A stretch of DNA of 64,000 nucleotides from Gp6-AA40 sp032156805 (GTDB taxonomy: Bacteria; Acidobacteriota; Vicinamibacteria; Vicinamibacterales; UBA2999): assembly GCA_032156805.1 (NCBI GenBank), contig JALDXQ010000003.1, positions 35,996 to 99,995 on the forward strand, in the 5' to 3' direction. Position numbers and translations under genes: made by a program. The notes under the pieces were generated by a model that did no database searches, was not told the origin of the DNA, and saw nothing but the letters and a program-made list of their open reading frames with translations. This document shows positions 1-8,740 of the stretch, piece by piece; position 1 is the first letter of the stretch, and every line of letters begins with the position of its first letter.

Positions 1-2
1 GT

Positions 3-2561
3 ACCGAAGGCCTCATTCAGCTGGATGGGATGAACGTGGGTGCGCCCGGCAACGGTGGCGGCGTGTCCGGGTACTTGTACGACATGTCGAACTCCTCGGA
101 AGTGCAGGTTGCCATTTCGGGCGGCCTCGGCGAGGCCGATCGCGGCGGACCAGCCTTCAATATCATCCCGAAGACTGGTGGCAACACGTTCAGCGGGACG
201 GGCTTTACCAGCTATGCCGGCGAATGGGGACAGTCGAGCAACATCGACGACCACTTGCGATCGCTCGGATTCGGCGAGCAACCGGCGCTCATCAAGAGCT
301 ACGACGCCAACATGGCCGTGGGCGGCCCGATTCTGCGCGACCGCGTGTGGTTCTACGGCAACACTCGCGCGATCGGCACGTACCAGGAGTCGCAGAACAT
401 CTACGTCAACGCGAATGCGGGAGACCCGAACGCTTGGTCGTGGGTGAAAGCCGATAGCCCGAGCGTACGCGTCGCCACCTCCAAGACGCTGAACGCCGTG
501 CGCCTGACTTACCAGGCCACTCAGAGAAACAGGTTCGGGTTCTACATCGACTACACGAAGAACTGCAGCGCAGGCGCGTACAAGGAGGGTGGAGATCAGT
601 GCCGGGCTCCCGGTGACGGCTGGATCGCGACCGGCCCCGGCGTGACTCCCGGCACGGCAACCGTCTCTCCCGAGTCAGGAAGCATCTGGGACGCGCCCGC
701 GAAGATCATGCAGGCGTCGTGGACATCGCCGTTCTCGAATCAAATCCTCATCGAGACCGGCTATTCGGCGTTCTATACCGACAACGGCGATCCTCGCCCC
801 TACGGCGTGCTGACGGACTTCATTCCGGTGACGGAGCAGTCCACCAACGCCGGCGTGCCCTTCGCGAATTTCATCTATCGCGGCTTCAATCCGGCGCCGT
901 CGAGCAACCAGAAGCACGCCACGTGGAAGGCTGCGATGTCGTACATCACGGGCACCCACAACATGAAGTGGGGCTACCAGGCCGGATACATGAACAACGA
1001 GAACACGACCTACGTGGGCCGGCAGATCAGCTACAGGTTCAACAACGGCGTGCCGAATCAGATGTCGCAGCGGGTCGGGCAGAACCAGACCAGCAATAGC
1101 CTTCTCTACAACGGCTTCTACATCCAGGATCAGTGGACGCGTGGGAAGCTGACTCTCCAGGGGGCGTTGCGGTATGAGAGCGCGTCCAGCTGGGCGCCGG
1201 AGGGAGAGAACGGCATCGTCGCCGAGAACGAGTTCGGTGGCCCGGTCCTGCTTCCACGCACCGAGGGCGTGCAGGGTTACCACGACATCTCACCCCGGCT
1301 CGGCGCGGCCTACGACGTGTTTGGCAATGGGAAGACGGCGTTCAAGTTCAATGTCGGGCAATACCTCCAGGGCGCGTACACCGGCGACGCCTACACCATC
1401 AGCAACCCGGGGCAGACGCTCGTGACGTCGATCAATCGCTCATGGTCCGATCCAAACGGGAATCGGATCGCTGACTGTAACTTCATGAATCCAGCGGCGA
1501 ACGGCGAGTGCGGTGCATGGTCGAGCAACAACTGGGGCTCCTTCAACCAGACGACGACCGTGAATCCCGATGTTCTTACGGGTTGGGGCACGCGCAATCG
1601 CGATTGGCAGTACGGCGTCAGCGTGCAGCAGGAGATCGCGCCGCAGATGGCGCTGGAGGTCAGCTACAACCGGCGGGTGTGGAGCAATTTCTTCGTCACC
1701 CACAATCGCGCCCTCACGGCGGCGGATTACGACGAGGTCACACTGACCGCACCGTTGAATCCGGCCTTGCCCAACGGCGGCGGCTATCCGGTCACATTCC
1801 TCACTCGCAACACGCGAAGCGCCCTGGGCGCGACCGACTCGTATTACACGAGCACCGACGACTATGGCGACGAAACGCACTACTGGCACGGCTTCGATGT
1901 GTCGTTCAACGCGCGGATGCGGAATGGCCTGAATCTGCAGGGCGGTACCAGCACGGGCCGTGGCGTGAACGACACGTGCGACTCATATACGGGACGGTTC
2001 GGGCGATCCATGTCTCCCACGCTCGGCACGGCCGCGGTGCCGATCATCGAGCAGGGCATTGTCGACGGTCAGAGCGCCTGCAACGCCACCGAGCCCTGGC
2101 TGACCAGCGTGCGCGGGCTCGCCTCCTACACGGTGCCTAAAGTCGACGTCATGGTCAGTGGCATCTTCCGCTCACAAGCCAATGCGCAGCCCGGCAACAT
2201 GAACGTGGGCACCAACGGCGCATCCCGGACCGCGACCTATCGCATGACGGCCGCGCAGTTTCTGGCCGCGACGGGGCGACCGCTGGCTCCCGGGTTGGCG
2301 ACGCAGGACGTGAACCTCCTGCTGCCGGGCCAGGTGTACGGCGACCGTATCAACGTCGTGGACATGCGCTTCGCGAAGGTCCTCCGGTTCGGTAGGACGA
2401 GAACCAACATCGGCATGGATCTGTACAACCTGTTCAACGCCAACACGCCGACCATGTACGAGACGGTCTACGATCCGGCAACCAACGGCGCGCGATGGAT
2501 GCAGCCCACGGCCGTACTGCTGCCGCGGTTCATGCGGTTCAACGTGCAGTTCGACTTCTGA
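3..2561 (+). CDS. TonB-dependent receptor (Oar-like), 5' truncated by window edge
   Basis: This is the C-terminal 852 residues of a large outer-membrane TonB-dependent receptor. The frame is open to the window edge, so the signal peptide, carboxypeptidase-regulatory domain and first part of the plug lie outside. The visible start (LIQLDGMNVG, then an ALNII/AFNIIPKTGGN-type stretch) aligns with about residue 190 onward of the complete paralogue at 16836-19937. The rest is beta-barrel with many aromatic alternating strands and ends in the typical outer-membrane terminal phenylalanine (VQFDF). Shared landmarks with the two paralogues include GFYIQDQWTRG, LTLQGALRYE, TRNTRSALGATDSYY and DLYNLFNANT. 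Substrate is unknown; family members of this size in Acidobacteria are usually assigned to uptake of large organic ligands (family knowledge). Confident in family, not in ligand. Confidence 0.93.
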   Translation, partial: TEGLIQLDGMNVGAPGNGGGVSGYLYDMSNSSEVQVAISGGLGEADRGGPAFNIIPKTGGNTFSGTGFTSYAGEWGQSSNIDDHLRSLGFGEQPALIKSYDANMAVGGPILRDRVWFYGNTRAIGTYQESQNIYVNANAGDPNAWSWVKADSPSVRVATSKTLNAVRLTYQATQRNRFGFYIDYTKNCSAGAYKEGGDQCRAPGDGWIATGPGVTPGTATVSPESGSIWDAPAKIMQASWTSPFSNQILIETGYSAFYTDNGDPRPYGVLTDFIPVTEQSTNAGVPFANFIYRGFNPAPSSNQKHATWKAAMSYITGTHNMKWGYQAGYMNNENTTYVGRQISYRFNNGVPNQMSQRVGQNQTSNSLLYNGFYIQDQWTRGKLTLQGALRYESASSWAPEGENGIVAENEFGGPVLLPRTEGVQGYHDISPRLGAAYDVFGNGKTAFKFNVGQYLQGAYTGDAYTISNPGQTLVTSINRSWSDPNGNRIADCNFMNPAANGECGAWSSNNWGSFNQTTTVNPDVLTGWGTRNRDWQYGVSVQQEIAPQMALEVSYNRRVWSNFFVTHNRALTAADYDEVTLTAPLNPALPNGGGYPVTFLTRNTRSALGATDSYYTSTDDYGDETHYWHGFDVSFNARMRNGLNLQGGTSTGRGVNDTCDSYTGRFGRSMSPTLGTAAVPIIEQGIVDGQSACNATEPWLTSVRGLASYTVPKVDVMVSGIFRSQANAQPGNMNVGTNGASRTATYRMTAAQFLAATGRPLAPGLATQDVNLLLPGQVYGDRINVVDMRFAKVLRFGRTRTNIGMDLYNLFNANTPTMYETVYDPATNGARWMQPTAVLLPRFMRFNVQFDF

Positions 2562-2581
2562 CGTCGGGTGTCCATATTGCA

Positions 2582-3760
2582 TTGAGCCGCTCCTTCTTCA
2601 CGCACCTCGAGTGCTCGCGTCCTTGTGGTGCTCCGACCCTGAACGCGCGCGAGCGTCATCACCTGTGCAGGTGTGGCGCTCCGCTGCTTGCTCGCTACGA
2701 TCTCGCTGCAGCACGTGCCTGGTCGCGTGAGACTCTGCGGGATCGCGAGCCGAACATGTGGCGATACCGCGAACTGATGCCGGTCTTCGACGACGAAGTC
2801 CCGGTGACGCTCGGGGAAGGTCTGACACCACTCCTGCATGCGACGAGGCTCGGCGCCAGGCTGGGGCTGGAGTGGCTCTTTGTCAAAGACGAGTCGCTCA
2901 ATCCGACGAACTCGTTCAAGGCGCGCGGTCAATCGGCGGCGATCACGCGAGCACGCGCCCTCGGCGTCACGACGGTGTCCGTCCCATCTGCTGGTAACGC
3001 GGGCAACGCCATGGCCGCGTATGCGGCGCGGGCCGGGCTGGCCGCGAAGGTCTTCCTCCCACGCGACGTGAAGACGCCGTTCGTACGCGAATGTGTGCTT
3101 TACGGCGCGGATGTGACACTTGTCGACGGCTTCATTACCGACGCCGCGCGGGCGGCGTCCGAGGCTGGTGCCTCGCTCGGCTGGTACGACGTCTCCACGC
3201 TCAAGGAGCCCTACCGCATCGAGGGCAAGAAGACGATGGCCTACGAGCTGGCCGAGCAGATGGAATGGGAATGGCCCGACTGGATTATCTATCCCACCGG
3301 CGGAGGCACCGGGATGGTCGGCATGTGGAAGGCGTTCGAAGAGGTCGAACGTCTCGGCTGGGTGGCGTCAGGGCGGCGGCCGCGAATGGTGTCGGTACAG
3401 GCGCAGGGATGCGCGCCGATCGTGCGCGCGTTCGAGAGCGGCACCGAGTCGGCGGCGCCCTGGGAGAATCCGGCGACGGTGGCTGATGGCCTGCGGGTTC
3501 CGCGCGCGATCGGTGACTTCCTGATCTTGCGGGCCGTGCGAGAGAGTGGTGGAACCGCGATCGCGGTCCCCGACGCGGCCATGATCGATGGCATGCTCGA
3601 GCTCGGAAGCACTGAAGGGATCAGCGCTGCGCCCGAGGGCGGCGCCGCGCTCGCGGCGATTCGAAAGCTGGTGTCCGACGGAATGATACGGTCGCGCGAC
3701 CGCGTTGTGCTTTTCAACACGGGCGGTGCCCTCAAGTATCTCGATGCGCTACCGTCGTGA
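2582..3760 (+). CDS. thrC: Threonine synthase-like PLP enzyme
   Basis: Fold-type II PLP enzyme of about 392 residues, resembling threonine synthase (O-phosphohomoserine to threonine, cytoplasm). The N-terminus carries a cysteine-containing ribbon (HLECSRPCGAP...LCRCGAPLL) typical of the archaeal/plant-like threonine synthases. The PLP lysine is in NPTNSFKARG (K113 with the start used here), the substrate/phosphate loop is SAGNAGNA, and PTGGGTGMVG is the PLP-phosphate loop. An ATG at 2495 is open but would overlap the preceding receptor by 67 bp, so I chose the TTG at 2582 just before the conserved ribbon. The 3' end overlaps the convergent permease gene by 29 bp. A related threonine/cysteate synthase activity cannot be excluded; no other thr genes are nearby. 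Confidence 0.88.
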   Translation: MSRSFFTHLECSRPCGAPTLNARERHHLCRCGAPLLARYDLAAARAWSRETLRDREPNMWRYRELMPVFDDEVPVTLGEGLTPLLHATRLGARLGLEWLFVKDESLNPTNSFKARGQSAAITRARALGVTTVSVPSAGNAGNAMAAYAARAGLAAKVFLPRDVKTPFVRECVLYGADVTLVDGFITDAARAASEAGASLGWYDVSTLKEPYRIEGKKTMAYELAEQMEWEWPDWIIYPTGGGTGMVGMWKAFEEVERLGWVASGRRPRMVSVQAQGCAPIVRAFESGTESAAPWENPATVADGLRVPRAIGDFLILRAVRESGGTAIAVPDAAMIDGMLELGSTEGISAAPEGGAALAAIRKLVSDGMIRSRDRVVLFNTGGALKYLDALPS

Positions 3761-5075
3761 CCGTGGGCCTGTGCCTACCGGCTGCAGCCCTCAGCACGAC
3801 GCCCGCGGCGACGACGCCGAACATGATCCCAAGCTGATTCGAGCTTCGCGTGGCCAGCAGCCACACCGAGAACGCGGTGCCGGCGATGGCGAAGATCGTT
3901 CCTGCGCGCAGCCGAAACCCCGGCGACGGTCCGTGCGTTCTCCTCAACCTCACCAGCGCGGAGCAGGTGACGGCGAAGACCACGAGGCGTGCGATCGCCG
4001 CGAACGTCGCAGCCTGTGCGAACGAGCTGTAGAGCGCCATGACCAGCGCGAGCACGGCGTTCACGACGATCGCGACGTACGGCGTGCGAAAACGCGGATG
4101 AACTCGGGCCACGACGGCCGGCAGCTCTCGATGCGTCGCCATCGAGTAGAGCACCCGGGGCATCATCAGCGTGAAGCCGGTCAGCCACCCGTAAACGGAT
4201 AGCACGACCGCGACACTCCCGAGCGTCGCTCCGCTCGCGCCCATGACCGCGCCCAGCGCCGACGCCACTGGCGTCGTTGTCCGTCCGGCATCGGGCAGCA
4301 CGCCAACGATGACCAGCTGCAGCAGGCAGTAGATCAGCGTCACGATCGCTCCGGCCGTGATCAGCGCCGAGCCCGTGTCTTCTCGCGGACGGCGCGTCTC
4401 GCTGGCGGCGACAATCATCGACTCGAACCCGCCGTATGCGAACACCATCAACAACACCGCCTCACCCCAGTCAGGACCTGCGACGACCTGCGCTGTGAGG
4501 ACGTCGCTGCGGATCTGCGGCAAGCCCAGCACAATCAACACGAGAAGCGGTAACACCTTCGCAACGGTGAACGCATTCACCGTCCATGTCGCCTGGCGGA
4601 CCCCCGTGATGTTGATCGCCGTGGCAATCGCAATCGCACCGGTCATGGTGATCGCGCGCCCGGTCGGTGTTGCGACGGCTGGTGCGAGGAGCCCCACGTA
4701 GACGACGAGAATGTTCAGCGCGGCCGCACAACCCAGGAGACGTGAGATGAGCAGCAGCCAGCCGACCTGGAATCCCACGACCGGACCGAATGCCTCGCGC
4801 GCGTAAAGGTAGGGGCCGCCGGCTTGATCGAAGCGGGTGCTGACCTCTGCGAAACACAGCAGGACGACGAAGACGCAGGCTCCGGCGATGAGCACGACGA
4901 CAGGACTCCAGGCCCCAGTGAGCGCCGCGACCGCCGAGGGCAGGCCGAAGACGCCGCTGCCGATGACGCCGTTGACAATGGCCGCGGTCAGGCTGAAGCG
5001 CCCGATCGCGCGAATCAGCGGCGGCTGGGGGAGCCGGTCAGGTTTCGTCGAGCCCGTGGGCGGCGATGTCATCAT
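3732..5075 (-). CDS. APC-family amino acid permease
   Basis: Inner-membrane amino acid/polyamine/organocation transporter of about 447 residues with roughly 12 hydrophobic segments. The first helix has the APC signature unwinding loop (NGVIGSGVFGLPSA), followed by the GGPYLYAREAFG motif that in the family lies between helices 2 and 3. Start: a GTG at 5105 is open, but the paired ATGs at 5075/5072 precede the conserved region more closely. The gene is convergent with and overlaps the threonine-synthase-like gene by 29 bp and is divergent from the lipoprotein gene at 5141. Substrate cannot be read from sequence; an amino acid is likely by family. Confidence 0.9.
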   Translation of the reverse strand: MMTSPPTGSTKPDRLPQPPLIRAIGRFSLTAAIVNGVIGSGVFGLPSAVAALTGAWSPVVVLIAGACVFVVLLCFAEVSTRFDQAGGPYLYAREAFGPVVGFQVGWLLLISRLLGCAAALNILVVYVGLLAPAVATPTGRAITMTGAIAIATAINITGVRQATWTVNAFTVAKVLPLLVLIVLGLPQIRSDVLTAQVVAGPDWGEAVLLMVFAYGGFESMIVAASETRRPREDTGSALITAGAIVTLIYCLLQLVIVGVLPDAGRTTTPVASALGAVMGASGATLGSVAVVLSVYGWLTGFTLMMPRVLYSMATHRELPAVVARVHPRFRTPYVAIVVNAVLALVMALYSSFAQAATFAAIARLVVFAVTCSALVRLRRTHGPSPGFRLRAGTIFAIAGTAFSVWLLATRSSNQLGIMFGVVAAGVVLRAAAGRHRPTVTTVAHRDT

Positions 5076-5140
5076 GGCCACGTCAATTTCTCTTGACCGT
5101 GTCACGGTTTCTGACTACTAGAGTGTGCGTGATCGTTCGC

Positions 5141-6097
5141 ATGTGGAGACCATTTCTCGTGGGCGTCGCGCTGCTGGCAGCGGTGGTCGCCGCCTCATGC
5201 CGAGGCAGTCAGTCGCCTGCACCGCAAGAGCGCGGCACGCGTTCCTCCGCTGATATTCTGCTCGGGCGGCCGTACATCGGACCAACGGAAGGGACGCCAC
5301 GCGGCGCCAACGGGAAACCGCTTCTCACCGGCTACTGGAAGTTGCTCCACGAGGACGGAAAGCCCGATGGCAATCTCGGCAAGGACAGGCCAGACTTCGC
5401 GCTGCCTTACACGGCGAAAGGCAAGGAGGTGCTGGCGCTCAATTATCGGACCGTGGATCCGGAAGCGCGCTGCATCATCACGGGTATCCCCCGTCTGTTG
5501 ACGAGTGTCCTGCCGTTCGAGATCCTTCACACGCCGGAGCGGCTCGGGACGTTCCACGCACTGAGCTGGCATCGTTGGGTGTGGCTGGACGAGCGAGCCC
5601 GCGATCCTGAGCAGGATCCCCGATACCTTGGCAACGCGATCGGCCGATGGGATGGCGATACGCTGGTGATCGAGTCGTCCGGCTTCCAGGACAGTGCAGC
5701 AGGCGACGTCTGGCTGGACGACAACGCCAATCCGATCAGCGCAGGAGCAACCGTCGTCGAGCGGTGGACGAGGCCGGATTTTCACCACCTGAATCTGGAG
5801 CTGACGTACACCGACACGGCGTATTACACCGAGCCGATCGTCTATCGGCGGAGTTTCATCCACGGTGAACCTGGCGAGGGACTGACCGAGTTCTCCTGCG
5901 AATGGAACACCCCATGGGTCGTGACTCATCTCGAACCGGGACCTGGCCGAATTGGTCCCAACGGCAATCGCGGCTTCGGTCCGGACAACCAGATCGTGCC
6001 CGACCTTCCGTTCGGATCGGTTGACGATTCGCGTGGGACCGGATACTGGCTGTATCGGAAGAACAAGCCGAAGCCGTCTGATTTACCCGGACAGTAA
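5141..6097 (+). CDS. Secreted lipoprotein, acidobacterial GKPxLTGYW family (paralogue 1)
   Basis: A 318-residue exported protein with an N-terminal hydrophobic segment ending in a lipobox-like Ala-Ala-Ser-Cys, so probably a lipoprotein. The mature part begins with GRPYIGPTEG and GKPLLTGYWK, and later has RWDGDTLVIESSGF, RPDFHHLNLELTY and LTEFSCEWN. The same order of motifs recurs in the genes at 6121 and 20079, so the three form one family. I know similar proteins as uncharacterised, repeatedly duplicated secreted proteins in Acidobacteria; no function is established. It heads a three-gene operon (gaps of 23 and 18 nt) ending in a DUF6152 protein. An open in-frame extension upstream to 5066 is not used because it lacks export-signal logic. 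Confidence 0.85.
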   Translation: MWRPFLVGVALLAAVVAASCRGSQSPAPQERGTRSSADILLGRPYIGPTEGTPRGANGKPLLTGYWKLLHEDGKPDGNLGKDRPDFALPYTAKGKEVLALNYRTVDPEARCIITGIPRLLTSVLPFEILHTPERLGTFHALSWHRWVWLDERARDPEQDPRYLGNAIGRWDGDTLVIESSGFQDSAAGDVWLDDNANPISAGATVVERWTRPDFHHLNLELTYTDTAYYTEPIVYRRSFIHGEPGEGLTEFSCEWNTPWVVTHLEPGPGRIGPNGNRGFGPDNQIVPDLPFGSVDDSRGTGYWLYRKNKPKPSDLPGQ

Positions 6098-6120
6098 ACG
6101 AAGATCAAAGGGGCGAGGGC

Positions 6121-7020
6121 ATGTTGACGCGCACTGCTTCCGGATTCGCGATCATCGTCGTCATCTTCGTGTTGTCCATCGGCGGTGCGCCTGCACAAGT
6201 GCCGCCTGCGCCGGCTCCGTCGCAGACTCCGTCGGAGCTCACGGCCAACGATCTTCGCGGCCGTCAGTACACAGCGCCGCGCGGGCTCGACGGAAAGCCG
6301 GATCTGACCGGCTACTGGCGCCCGTTGCGCGAAGCCGGCAAGCCCACTGGCAACCTGGGCAAGGACGAGCCCAATTTCATCCTGCCACTCAGCGCTCTCG
6401 GGCGGCGTGCGCAGTTGTACAGCCAGAACCACACCGTCGACCCGGAGGCCGTGTGCATCCTCGGCGGGATCCCACGTCACAACGGCAGCGGCCTTCCATT
6501 CGAGATCCTGCACACGCCGAAGCGGCTTGCGACGATCTACTTCTACAATACGCACCGCTGGGTCTCGATCGACGAGGATCTACGTCACCCGGAGAACCCC
6601 GAGCCTCGCTACTTCGGCCATGCCATCGCGCACTGGGATGACGACACGCTCGTGATTGAGACGGCAGGGTTGCGGGACAGCGCCAGGGACAAGATCTGGC
6701 TCGATGAAAACGGCAACCCCACCAGCGACCAGGCGCGTGTCACGGAGCGCTGGTCGCGTCCGGACTTCCATCATCTCAACTTGCAGATGACGGTCTCCGA
6801 CTCGAAGTACTACACGCGCCCATTCACCTTTGCGCGAACGTGGGTGCACGGTGATCCCGGTCAAGGGCTGACCGAGTACGCCTGCAACGAGAACAACATC
6901 GACGCCGCGCACATCGGCCCCGGCGCCGGGGCCATTGGACCAGACGGCAACCGCGGGTACGGCTACCAGGATCTGGAACTACCCAAGGATCCGCCCGGGC
7001 CCGAGCGCTACGGATTGTGA
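6121..7020 (+). CDS. Secreted protein, acidobacterial GKPxLTGYW family (paralogue 2)
   Basis: A 299-residue exported protein with a clear signal peptide (hydrophobic residues 8-22, cleavage near GGAPAQ) and no lipobox, in contrast to its upstream neighbour. The core repeats the family motifs: GRQYTAPRG, GKPDLTGYWRP, HWDDDTLVIETAGL, RPDFHHLNLQMTV, YYTRPFTFARTW and LTEYACNEN. It shares extended similarity with the product of 5141-6097, consistent with tandem duplication. It is preceded by the purine-rich AAAGGGGCGAGGGC, a good ribosome-binding site. Function is unknown. The next gene, DUF6152, starts 18 nt downstream, so the two are almost certainly cotranscribed. Confidence 0.88.
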   Translation: MLTRTASGFAIIVVIFVLSIGGAPAQVPPAPAPSQTPSELTANDLRGRQYTAPRGLDGKPDLTGYWRPLREAGKPTGNLGKDEPNFILPLSALGRRAQLYSQNHTVDPEAVCILGGIPRHNGSGLPFEILHTPKRLATIYFYNTHRWVSIDEDLRHPENPEPRYFGHAIAHWDDDTLVIETAGLRDSARDKIWLDENGNPTSDQARVTERWSRPDFHHLNLQMTVSDSKYYTRPFTFARTWVHGDPGQGLTEYACNENNIDAAHIGPGAGAIGPDGNRGYGYQDLELPKDPPGPERYGL

Positions 7021-7038
7021 GAGAAAGAGACGATCGTC

Positions 7039-7476
7039 ATGAAGACTGGATTGATGTTCACATGGCTGTTGACCGCAATCACCGCAGCCGCGGGCTCGTC
7101 GAGCGTCTTCGCTCATCATTCTTTTGCTGCGATGTACGACGCGAACAAGCCGATTCGCCTGGTCGGAAAGCTCACGAAGATCGAATGGACCAATCCGCAC
7201 AGCTTCTTCTACATCGACGTGACCGATTCCAAGGGACGCGTCAACAGTTGGACCATTGAAGGAGCTGGTCCAGGGGCGTTGTCCAGGCGGGGATTCAACC
7301 GGGGCGACATCGACCTGGGCGACACGCTCATCGTCCAGGGATATCTTGCGAAGAGCGGCGCACGGATCGTGGACGGGCGATTGGTGACGCTGCCTGATGG
7401 CCGCATCATCAACGGCGGGACCGCCGGCGACGGCGGACCTGGAAGCACGCCGCCGGCCGGCCGCGGATCCAATTAG
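7039..7476 (+). CDS. DUF6152 family exported protein
   Basis: A 145-residue exported protein with a signal peptide ending near SSVFA, then the diagnostic mature N-terminus HHSFAAMYDANKP, followed by GKLTKIEWTNPHSFFYIDV. This pattern (paired His after the signal peptide and the TNPH motif) is that of DUF6152. The predicted all-beta small domain and the two histidine clusters suggest ligand or metal binding (inference). The C-terminal 30 residues are Gly/Pro-rich and probably disordered. It closes the operon that starts at 5141 and is followed by a convergent gene with a strong hairpin between them. Confidence 0.88.
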   Translation: MKTGLMFTWLLTAITAAAGSSSVFAHHSFAAMYDANKPIRLVGKLTKIEWTNPHSFFYIDVTDSKGRVNSWTIEGAGPGALSRRGFNRGDIDLGDTLIVQGYLAKSGARIVDGRLVTLPDGRIINGGTAGDGGPGSTPPAGRGSN

Positions 7477-7495
7477 GCGACGTCACGCCGGCGGC

Positions 7496-7530
7496 CGCAG
7501 GCGGCGTTGCTCATCGCATCGCCGCCTGCG
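7496..7530. terminator. Hairpin between convergent genes (bidirectional terminator candidate)
   Basis: A perfect 11-bp inverted repeat (CGCAGGCGGCG and its complement) encloses a 13-nt loop. It lies 20 nt past the DUF6152 stop and 10 nt past the stop of the opposing oxidoreductase gene. There is no U-tract, so classic intrinsic termination is uncertain. Confidence 0.5.
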
Positions 7531-7539
7531 TCATTCGCG

Positions 7540-8568
7540 TCAGCGCCACCCAAGCTCCGGCGCAACGAATTTGAGAATGCTGTTGATGGCGTGAGCGTTG
7601 TAGTCCACGCCCAACTGGTTCGGGACCGTCAGGAGCAGGGTGTCGGCGGCCGCGATTGCTTCGTCGGCGGCCAGCTGTTTCACCAGCACCTCGGGTTCAG
7701 CGGCGTACGAGCGGCCGAAGATGGCGCGGGTGTTGGCGTCGATGTAACCGATCTGGTCCTGGCTCCGGGCATCCCCTCCGAAGTAGGCGCGGTCGAGATC
7801 ATTGACGAGCGCGAAGATGCTGCGGCTGACGGACACGCGTGGCTCACGCTGATGGCCGGCCTCCTTCCATGCCTCGCGATAGGCTTCGATCTGCGTGCGT
7901 TGCTGAACGTGCAGCGGCTCCCCGGTCTCGTCGTCCTTGAGTGTCGAGCTCTGGAGGTGCATTCCCAGTTTCGCGGCCCACTTGGACGTGGCGTTCGAGC
8001 TGGAACCCCACCAGATCCGGTCGCGCAGCCCTTCCGAGTGCGGCTCGAGGCGCAGCAGCCCTGGCGGATTGGGGAACATCGGCCGCGGGTTGGGCTTGGC
8101 AAACCCGTGACCCTTGAGCACCTCGAGGAAAACCTCAGAGCGTTGGCGCGCCATGTCCTGGTCGGTCTCGCCCTCAGAGGGCGCGTAGCCGAAATAGCGC
8201 CAGCCGTCGATCACTTGCTCGGGCGATCCTCGACTGATGCCCAGCTGGAGGCGGCCGCCCGCGATGATGTCTGCGGCTCCCGCGTCCTCGACCATGTAGA
8301 GCGGGTTCTCGTAGCGCATGTCGATGACCGCCGTGCCGATCTCGATCTTGCTGGTGCGCGCGCCGACTGCTGCGAGGAGCGGGAAGGGCGAGCCGAGCTG
8401 GCGAGCGAAGTGATGCACGCGGAAGTAAGCGCCGTCGGCGCCCAACTCCTCAGCGGCTACGGCCAGCTCGATCGATTGGAGCAACGCATCTGCAGCGGTG
8501 CGCACCTGCGAGTGGGGCGACGGCGTCCAATGCCCGAACGATAGGAACCCAATTTTCTTCACCTGCAC
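7540..8568 (-). CDS. LLM-class flavin-dependent oxidoreductase (luciferase-like)
   Basis: A 342-residue bacterial-luciferase-fold enzyme, expected to be an F420- or FMN-dependent oxidoreductase in the cytoplasm. The sequence shows the TIM-barrel order of the family: IGFLSFGHW (strand 1), AEELGADGAYFRVHHFA, IEIGTAVIDMRYENPLYM, and the cofactor-binding ADIIAGGRLQLGISRGSPEQ. The start is GTG at 8568, supported by a GAGAGAGGA ribosome-binding site just upstream. Substrate is unknown. It is divergent from the hydrolase gene at 8741 and shares a 170-bp intergenic promoter region with it. Confidence 0.9.
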   Translation of the reverse strand: MQVKKIGFLSFGHWTPSPHSQVRTAADALLQSIELAVAAEELGADGAYFRVHHFARQLGSPFPLLAAVGARTSKIEIGTAVIDMRYENPLYMVEDAGAADIIAGGRLQLGISRGSPEQVIDGWRYFGYAPSEGETDQDMARQRSEVFLEVLKGHGFAKPNPRPMFPNPPGLLRLEPHSEGLRDRIWWGSSSNATSKWAAKLGMHLQSSTLKDDETGEPLHVQQRTQIEAYREAWKEAGHQREPRVSVSRSIFALVNDLDRAYFGGDARSQDQIGYIDANTRAIFGRSYAAEPEVLVKQLAADEAIAAADTLLLTVPNQLGVDYNAHAINSILKFVAPELGWR

Positions 8569-8660
8569 ATCCTCTCTCTCGGTTCGATCACAGCAGACAC
8601 GACGGTTTCAGGTCGCGAGCCGCTTCCTGGGCGCCCGCGCGCCGGAGGCGCGAAGGCGCG

Positions 8661-8677
8661 ACATGTTTTAGACATGT
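8661..8677. promoter_or_regulatory. Twin ACATGT boxes in a divergent promoter
   Basis: Two copies of the self-complementary hexamer ACATGT are separated by TTTAG, so the element is both a direct and an inverted repeat. It sits between the divergent genes at 8568 (minus) and 8741 (plus). TAGAAT at 8677-8682, overlapping the last base of the second box, resembles a -10 for the plus-strand gene. This stretch is A+T-rich relative to its surroundings. Confidence 0.4.
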
Positions 8678-8740
8678 AGAATAGCGCGCTGAATTCGACG
8701 CCACCTCGGGAACTCCACTCCCCGGCGACTCGGAGACCAT

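Noticed and set aside
7507..8544. A 345-codon plus-strand frame over the luciferase-like gene
   Set aside because: Antisense shadow of a well-supported enzyme gene; it also runs through the convergent hairpin.
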